DNA of 35,484 nt, from positions 1 through 35,484 of the forward strand of contig JBKOVB010000109.1 in NCBI GenBank assembly GCA_046723735.1. Reading direction: 5' to 3'. The notes beneath the pieces are model-generated. The model was not told where the DNA came from. It did no database searches and saw only the letters and a list, made by a program, of their open reading frames with translations. Shown here in pieces: positions 29,523-35,484 of this stretch. Position 1 is the first letter of the stretch. Each line of letters begins with the position of its first letter. The position numbers were made by a program, and so were the translations under genes. The stretch is from RYN-111 sp046723735 (GTDB lineage: Bacteria > Actinomycetota > Actinomycetes > Mycobacteriales > SCTD01).

Positions 29523-30389
29523 TCAGGCCGGCGGGGCGAACGGCCCGGCCTCCGGCGCCTGCGGCGTCGGGGCGGGCGGGACGGGCAGGCTGTATCCGGG
29601 AGGAGGCGGGCTGTAGCCGGGGGGCACAGGTCCGCCGTACTGCTGGGGCGTGGCCTGCTCGGCACGGCGGCGGCGTTCGGCGACCACGGCGGACAAGAAC
29701 GCCCAAGCCGGTACGCCGGGCGGCGGGGGCGGTGCGACGAGCACGGCCACCTCGGCGGCGAGCCGGTTGCCGATCTCGGCCTGAGCCTCCGGGGTGAGGC
29801 TGGGCCAGCGGGCGAGGAAGGCACGTGCGCGCTGGACGGTCTCGTCGGGGAGCTGCGACAGGTCGAGGCTCGCCGCCCAGGTCGCGAGCGGGGGTGGCAT
29901 GAGCACCTGCGCCTGCAGCACGTTGGCGACGCGTTCGGTCACGACTCGTGTCCCGCCCATGTGGTCGCCGAGCCGCTTGGCGCGGTCGTTGAGCACCGCC
30001 GAGATGACGGCCGCGCTGCCCATGCTGATGCCGGGCTTCTCGACGAAGAAGCCGACCAGACCGCGTGCCAGCGCGTGGCGTGCGCGGATCGGACCGCCGT
30101 CGTCGCGCACCACGCGCAGCCCGAGTGCCATCTTCCCGAGGGTGCGCCCGCGGGTCATCGTCTCCAGCACCACCGGGTAGCCGATGCCCACGAGGACGAT
30201 CACCACGATCACGTACGCCGCGATGCTGGCCTCCGACGAACCCCCCGCGACTGCGGCGACCCCCATGAACAGGAGGAACAGCAGCACCCCCTGGATCGCG
30301 AGGTCGAGGATCGTCGCCAGCGTGCGGGACGGGACGCCCGCGGTCTGCAGGTCGAGCGCGACCGCCTCACCGGTGACCAGCTGCGACAC
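29523..30389 (-). CDS. RDD-family membrane protein with Pro-rich tail
   Basis: A 288-residue protein. The RDD domain (~1-160) begins with VALDLQTAGVPSRTLATILD, followed by membrane helices (~30-50, 58-78) and RGRTLGKMALGLRVVRDDGG, the typical intracellular motif. After residue ~160 comes a soluble region and a Pro/Tyr-rich disordered tail (PPGYSPPPPGYS). RDD proteins are poorly characterised; transport roles are suspected. GTG at 30389 has AGGAGG 4-5 bases upstream. It is divergent from the SpoIIM gene, and this RDD/SpoIIM pairing beside DUF58-MoxR genes is common in actinobacteria. Confidence 0.9.
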   Translation of the reverse strand: MSQLVTGEAVALDLQTAGVPSRTLATILDLAIQGVLLFLLFMGVAAVAGGSSEASIAAYVIVVIVLVGIGYPVVLETMTRGRTLGKMALGLRVVRDDGGPIRARHALARGLVGFFVEKPGISMGSAAVISAVLNDRAKRLGDHMGGTRVVTERVANVLQAQVLMPPPLATWAASLDLSQLPDETVQRARAFLARWPSLTPEAQAEIGNRLAAEVAVLVAPPPPPGVPAWAFLSAVVAERRRRAEQATPQQYGGPVPPGYSPPPPGYSLPVPPAPTPQAPEAGPFAPPA

Positions 30390-30431
30390 AGCACCTCCTG
30401 CTCGAACCGCCACTGGGCGGCACCCGCGCTC

Positions 30432-30437
30432 TAGTCT
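30432..30437 (+). promoter_or_regulatory. -10 element of the SpoIIM gene, leaderless start
   Basis: TAGTCT ends 8 bases before the GTG at 30446; no Shine-Dalgarno sequence is present. Confidence 0.45.
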
Positions 30438-30445
30438 GCCCTGCT

Positions 30446-31450
30446 GTGGACCTCGACGTGTTCCTGGCGGCGCACCGCGAGGAGTGGCGGCGCCTCGAGG
30501 AGCTCGTGAGCAAGGCGTCCTCCCCGCGGCGGCTGTCGGGTGCCGAGGTCGACGAGCTCGTGCAGCTCTACCAGCGGACGGCTACTCACCTGTCCGTCGT
30601 GCAGAGCGCGAGCCCCGACCCGATCATCGTCGGTCGGCTGTCGAAGCTGGTGGCGCAGGCGCGGACCGCCGTCACCGGCACCCGACGGCCGGCCTGGCAG
30701 GACGTGGTCCGTTTCCTGCGTGTGGACTTCCTGGCGGTGGTCTACCGGGCGCGCTGGTGGTGGGCCGGCTGCGCGGTCGCGTTCGTGCTGATCGCCTTCG
30801 GGTGGGCCGCCTACCTCGCCACCCATCCCGGGCTCGAGAACCGGCTGGCCTCCCCGGAGGAGATCCAGCAGCTGGTCTCCCACGACTTCGCCGACTACTA
30901 CGAGCAGGCACCCGCCCAGGACTTCGCCGGCCAGGTCTTCACCAACAACGCCCTCATCGCGGCGGCTGCCGTCGCGAGCGGCATCCTGCTGGGCCTGCCG
31001 GTGCTGTACCTGCTCTACTCCAACGCCGTCAACGTGGGTCTCGTCGGCGGCATCATGGCGACCCACCACCGCACCGGGCTGTTCTTCGGGCTGATCCTCC
31101 CGCACGGGATGCTCGAGCTGACAGCGGTGTTCGTCGCCTGCGGCCTCGGCCTCAAGCTCGGCTGGACCGTCGTCGACCCCGGTCGTCGACCCCGCTCGGT
31201 GGCGCTCGCGGAGGAGGGCAGGGCGCTGGTCACCGGCGCCGTCGGGCTCGCCCTGGTGCTGCTGGTGAGCGGCATCCTCGAAGCCTTCGTCACCCCCAGC
31301 GGGCTGCCGACCTGGGCGCGGATCGGCATCGGCCTGCTGGCCGAGGCCGGCTTCCTGGCGCTCGTGTTCGGGCCCGGTCGGCGGGCCGCGCTTGCCGGCG
31401 TCACCGGCGACGTGGAGGACGGCGGCGAGACCCAGCCCTACAGCGGCTGA
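30446..31450 (+). CDS. Stage II sporulation protein M-like membrane protein
   Basis: A 334-residue integral membrane protein of the SpoIIM/DUF95 family. A cytoplasmic helical N-terminus (~1-95; LSGAEVDELVQLYQRTATHL) precedes about six membrane helices. FTNNALIAAAAVASGILLG and FFGLILPHGMLEL are the usual conserved blocks. In Bacillus, SpoIIM helps septal peptidoglycan remodelling; in non-endospore actinobacteria the role is unknown and is probably linked to the neighbouring RDD and MoxR clusters. It ends 90 bp before the convergent DUF58 gene. Confidence 0.9.
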   Translation: MDLDVFLAAHREEWRRLEELVSKASSPRRLSGAEVDELVQLYQRTATHLSVVQSASPDPIIVGRLSKLVAQARTAVTGTRRPAWQDVVRFLRVDFLAVVYRARWWWAGCAVAFVLIAFGWAAYLATHPGLENRLASPEEIQQLVSHDFADYYEQAPAQDFAGQVFTNNALIAAAAVASGILLGLPVLYLLYSNAVNVGLVGGIMATHHRTGLFFGLILPHGMLELTAVFVACGLGLKLGWTVVDPGRRPRSVALAEEGRALVTGAVGLALVLLVSGILEAFVTPSGLPTWARIGIGLLAEAGFLALVFGPGRRAALAGVTGDVEDGGETQPYSG

Positions 31451-31540
31451 TCGTTCCGGTCCCCTCCTCGCCCTCCGTGATCGTCTGAGTCCTGCCCGCC
31501 CCTGGGTGGTCGCAGGTTCCCACGATCAACGAAGGGGGCC

Positions 31541-32824
31541 CTACAGCCGGCCGGCGCTCTTCAGCGCGAGGTAGCCGTCGGCCACCACCGAGGCGAACTT
31601 GCCCGGCGGGGCGTCGACGACCGTCACGCCGCGCCGGCGCAGCTCCGCCGCGAGCTGCGCCCGGGCCTCTCCGGCGGCGGCTGCCGCGGCTGCGGCGTAC
31701 ACCGCGGTGGCGTCCCCGCGGCCTGCCGCCAGCTCCGCCACCCGAGGGTCACCGACCGAGCCCAGCAGCACGGTGTGGCGGGCGGTGAGCGCGCCGATCT
31801 CCGGCAGCAGCCCCTCGCGCAGCGCGGCGCTGTCGAGCGCGGTGAGCAGCACGACGAGGGACCGACGTCGGCTGCGGCGCAGCACCTCCGACACCGCCCG
31901 CCGCCAGTCGGTCTCCACCAGGGCCGGCTCCAGCAGGGCGGTGGCGTCCACGAGCCGCGACAGCAGCTCGTTGCGCCCGGCGCCGGTCACCGACGTGCGG
32001 ACCGTACGGTCGACCGCGAGCAGGTCCACCCGGTCGCCCGCGCGGGAGGCGACGGCGCCGAGCAGCAGGGCCGCGTCGAGCGCCTCGTCGAGCCGCGGGG
32101 CGTCGCCGACCCGACCGGCGCTGGTGCGCCCGGTGTCCAGCACCACCAGCACGCGGCGGTCGCGCTCGGGGCGCCACGTGCGGACCATCACGTCGGCCTG
32201 CCGCGCGGTGGCCCGCCAGTCGATGGAGCGTACGTCGTCGCCGTACACGTACTCGCGCAGCGAGTCGAACTCGGTGCCCTGGCCGCGCTGGCGCGCCAGC
32301 AGCTGCCCGTCGAGCTGGCGCAGCTTGTCGAGCTTCTCCGGCAGGTACACCCGCGAGGCGAACGTCGGCTGCACCCGCAGCTGCCATGGCACCTGCTGCC
32401 AGCCCTGGCGCGCCGCCAGCCCCAGCGGGCCGCGCAGCCGCAGCGCCACCCGGTCGGGGTGCTGGTCGCCCCGCCGCGTGGGACGCAGCGACGTTGTCAG
32501 CACCCGCCGTTCGCCGGCCGGCACGTCGAGCGGTTGGCTCCGCGGACCGGCTGCCGCGGAGGGCTTCCAGGCGTCCCTCAGCGAGCCCCGCACCCGGCGC
32601 CGGGAGGGGTTGGCCACCGACAGCCGCACCTGCGCCTCGTCGCCGAGCCGGCACACGGTGGCCCCGCTGCGCGTCAGCCGCAGCACGGCGGGCCGGGGGG
32701 CCAGCGCCCAGTCCACGCCGACGAGCACGACCAGCAGCAGCGCCAGCCACAGCACCGGCGCGCCGAGCGCGGCGGGCAGGGCGAGCACCAGCGCGAGCAG
32801 CGCTGCCCGTCCGGTCAGCGCCAT
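31541..32824 (-). CDS. DUF58-domain protein
   Basis: A 427-residue protein with two N-terminal membrane helices (~5-45), a beta-rich region, and the DUF58 core (GTEFDSLREYVYGDDVRSID then WRATAR). It continues into a VWA-like region (VLVVLDTGRTSAG). A poly-alanine run (AAAAAAAA) occurs near residue 385. DUF58 proteins partner MoxR ATPases; the pair probably assists maturation or insertion of envelope or metal-containing complexes. ATG lies 4 bp after the moxR stop. It is the last gene of a four-gene operon running from the right edge. Confidence 0.91.
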   Translation of the reverse strand: MALTGRAALLALVLALPAALGAPVLWLALLLVVLVGVDWALAPRPAVLRLTRSGATVCRLGDEAQVRLSVANPSRRRVRGSLRDAWKPSAAAGPRSQPLDVPAGERRVLTTSLRPTRRGDQHPDRVALRLRGPLGLAARQGWQQVPWQLRVQPTFASRVYLPEKLDKLRQLDGQLLARQRGQGTEFDSLREYVYGDDVRSIDWRATARQADVMVRTWRPERDRRVLVVLDTGRTSAGRVGDAPRLDEALDAALLLGAVASRAGDRVDLLAVDRTVRTSVTGAGRNELLSRLVDATALLEPALVETDWRRAVSEVLRRSRRRSLVVLLTALDSAALREGLLPEIGALTARHTVLLGSVGDPRVAELAAGRGDATAVYAAAAAAAAGEARAQLAAELRRRGVTVVDAPPGKFASVVADGYLALKSAGRL

Positions 32825-32828
32825 CAGG

Positions 32829-33815
<987 letters not shown>

Positions 33816-33837
33816 GGGAGCTGCCTCTCGGGTGGGG

Positions 33838-34932
33838 TCATCGGGTCAGGGCGTCGCGGGTCAGCCTGTCCAGCTCCGAGGCCAGGCGCACGAGCCCCGC
33901 GTCGTCGGCCGGAGGCGGACCGTACAGCAGAGCGCGCACACCGGTCGCGTCGCGCCCGGTGCGCTCGGCGACGAGCGCGCTGAGCGCCTCGGGGCTGGGA
34001 GGCTCGCCGCCGTGCGACAGCCGTGCCAGGGTGCGCAGCGCCGCTCGGCGCAGCGCCTCGGCCGCGGTGCCCCGGGCCCCGGCGGCCTGGTAGAGCCGGC
34101 CGTGGCCTTCGACGGTCTCGGCGGCCCGCACCACCACGGGCAGCTCCTCCAGCACGACCCGGCCCAGCCGCCGGCCGCGCCAGACGGCGAGCACGACCAG
34201 AGCGAGCAGCAGCCCTCGTCGTCCGTCGCGCACCCAGTCGGGCAGCAGCTCGTCCGGCGACTGCACCGGCTTGACGCCGAGCGCCGGTCGGCCTGGAGCC
34301 GGCATCAGCCACACCACGCGGTCGGTGCCGCCGAGCAGCCCGATCCCGAGTGCGGCGTTGCCCTCCTCGTCGAGGTGGTCGTTGGTGAGTGCGGACGCGT
34401 CGCCGACAAGCACCATGCGGTCCGCGCCGAGGTCGAGGAGGCTCCCGTCGTAGCAGGAGGTGCCGCGCGGCGCGCGGTACGCCGCGCCTCCAGTCAGGGC
34501 ACGTCCGGCGTTGGTGGCCACCGGCAAGTCGCAGCCAGGGTCCCGGTCCTGCACGTCGCCGCCGTCCCCGAGCTCGGCCGGGTTCCCGAGCGCCTGAAGC
34601 TGCTTGGGCCCCGCCTCGGCGACCACGACCCGCCCGGGTGCGCCCGCGAGCCGGCTCAGCTCCTCGTCGCTGAGCAGGTCGGGCTCCGGCACGAAGACGG
34701 TGGCGCCCGGCGCCGCCGCCACCGTGGACGGGACGTCGGTCGTCCGGGTGACCTGCACCCCTCGGTCGCGCAGCAGCGCGGCGAGCGCGTGCGCCCCCTC
34801 CGGCTCGTAGCCCTCCGGGTCGAGGCGACCCCGACCGGCACCGCCGACGACCAGGGCGAGCACCAGCAGGAGCAGCACCAGCCCGCCGCCCAGCAGCACC
34901 CCGACCCGGTTGCGGCGCAACCAGGAGCTCAC
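33838..34932 (-). CDS. DUF4350-domain membrane protein
   Basis: A 364-residue protein with an N-terminal membrane helix (~9-31), an extracytoplasmic DUF4350 domain (~40-235; LDPEGYEPEGAHALAALLRD) and a second hydrophobic segment (~240-255) before a cytoplasmic helical tail. It fits the standard actinobacterial gene order DUF4129-DUF4350-MoxR-DUF58. No enzymatic motif is seen. GTG at 34932 overlaps the stop of the DUF4129 gene (GTGA). Confidence 0.88.
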   Translation of the reverse strand: MSSWLRRNRVGVLLGGGLVLLLLVLALVVGGAGRGRLDPEGYEPEGAHALAALLRDRGVQVTRTTDVPSTVAAAPGATVFVPEPDLLSDEELSRLAGAPGRVVVAEAGPKQLQALGNPAELGDGGDVQDRDPGCDLPVATNAGRALTGGAAYRAPRGTSCYDGSLLDLGADRMVLVGDASALTNDHLDEEGNAALGIGLLGGTDRVVWLMPAPGRPALGVKPVQSPDELLPDWVRDGRRGLLLALVVLAVWRGRRLGRVVLEELPVVVRAAETVEGHGRLYQAAGARGTAAEALRRAALRTLARLSHGGEPPSPEALSALVAERTGRDATGVRALLYGPPPADDAGLVRLASELDRLTRDALTR

Positions 34933-35484
34933 GTCAGCACCAGCTTGGCGGCCCGGACCTCCTCGTCGAGCGCCACGAAGACGCGGTACGTGCCCGCGTC
35001 CGCCGGCCGCTCGCCGTACCGGAGGTCGTCGAACAGCCGAGCGCCGCGCAGCAGGGCGTCCCGCAGGTGCGGTACGGCGGAGCCGCCCTCCCAGGCGACC
35101 TCGTCCGCCGTCCGCCCCGGCCGTGGGTCCAGCACGCAGCGGCTCTCCAGCTCGCGGACCACGGCGCGAAAGCGCTCCTGCCCGGCCTCACGGAAGTCGC
35201 CGCGGGCCGCGAACGCCTCGGCCTGCTCGCGGTGCTGCCGCGCCGTGCGTTCGGGTGCCAGGTCGAACAGCGGCAGGTCGCCCGCCACCCGCCGGGCGGG
35301 CCGGAGCTTCACCACCAGCAGCGCGACGAGCAGCGCCACCACCACGACGAGCGCGAGCAGCCCCAGGCTCCCGCCGGGGAAGGACCCGGTGGCCTTGTCG
35401 AACAGCTCGGTGAGCCGGTCCGACAACCAGTTCAGGAGCCGCTCGGTCCACGAGGGCTCCGCGGCCTTGTAGGCCGGCTTGGAC
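34929..35484 (-). CDS. DUF4129-domain membrane protein, N-terminus cut by window edge
   Basis: The frame runs from the right edge to a TGA at 34929, about 185 codons; the N-terminus is outside the window. The visible part starts with SKPAYKAAEPSWTERLLNWL, the usual DUF4129 lead-in, so the TTG at 35426 is not the start. A membrane helix follows (FPGGSLGLLALVVVVALLVA), then the cytoplasmic domain with QAEAFAARGDFREAGQERFR and EVAWEGG. It is the first visible gene of the DUF4129-DUF4350-MoxR-DUF58 operon. Function unknown; some family members are transglutaminase-associated. Confidence 0.86.
   Translation of the reverse strand, partial: SKPAYKAAEPSWTERLLNWLSDRLTELFDKATGSFPGGSLGLLALVVVVALLVALLVVKLRPARRVAGDLPLFDLAPERTARQHREQAEAFAARGDFREAGQERFRAVVRELESRCVLDPRPGRTADEVAWEGGSAVPHLRDALLRGARLFDDLRYGERPADAGTYRVFVALDEEVRAAKLVLT

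Noticed and set aside
31451..31540. TGATCGT/ACGATCA inverted repeat as terminator between SpoIIM and DUF58 genes
   Set aside because: Arms of only 7 bp are separated by more than 30 bases, with only partial pairing inside; too weak to call.

Overview
The window is about 35.5 kb of very GC-rich DNA with dense coding, frequent GTG starts, overlapping stop/start codons and many gene starts that look leaderless. Gene content (PucR-type FasR next to a fab operon, M50 protease, mycobacterial-type HisN, MCE and KstD proteins, SpoIIM/RDD and DUF58/MoxR/DUF4350/DUF4129 clusters) points to the chromosome of an actinobacterium (Actinomycetota). I cannot fix the order; Propionibacteriales, Kineosporiales or Frankiales-like lineages are all plausible. 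I see no mobile element, CRISPR array, rRNA or tRNA.

Layout. 1-1.5 kb: minus-strand ArsR regulator, SRPBCC protein and a truncated lipoprotein. 1.6-2.9 kb: a small HTH protein coupled to a protein of the family annotated as 3-methyladenine DNA glycosylase. 2.9-5.5 kb: membrane protein, PPOX-class flavin/F420 protein behind a KstR-like operator, YceI protein behind tandem palindromes, and a DODA-type dioxygenase. 5.5-13.7 kb: fasR followed by a tightly packed type II fatty-acid operon (fabD-fabH-acpP-fabF-accD-fabG-hydrolase-fabI). It supplies malonyl transfer, initiation, carrier, elongation, acyl-CoA carboxylation, ketoreduction and enoyl reduction, but no dehydratase. 13.8-14.8 kb: two related small proteins. 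14.9-16.1 kb: HtrA-like protease, convergent to them. 16.2-18.8 kb: serA overlapping a D-2-hydroxyglutarate-dehydrogenase-like FAD enzyme, a pair that fits thermodynamic coupling of serine synthesis. 18.8-18.9 kb: a decayed tail of a KdpE-like response regulator. 18.95-20.4 kb: M50 protease and MsrA. 20.45-23.2 kb: a gene-poor stretch with palindromes, two KstR-like operators, kstD and a membrane protein. 23.1-25.2 kb: hisN, a stand-alone acyl carrier protein, a MaoC dehydratase and a flavodoxin-like protein. 25.3-28.3 kb: an orphan MCE protein, then a TetR regulator with a clear palindromic operator coupled to a di-iron ferritin-like enzyme. 28.3-31.5 kb: LppX/LprG-like lipoprotein, DUF1990, RDD and SpoIIM proteins. 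31.5-35.5 kb: DUF4129-DUF4350-MoxR-DUF58 operon, cut by the right edge.

The main functional themes are lipid metabolism (FAS-II operon, spare ACP, MaoC, MCE) and probable steroid metabolism (kstD and two KstR-like promoters). No wholly new multi-gene system is evident. The most unusual points are the serA/D2HGDH overlap, the KstR-like and FasR-like operators, a histidine-less hydrolase inside the fab operon, the response-regulator relic, and the repeated leaderless promoter architecture.
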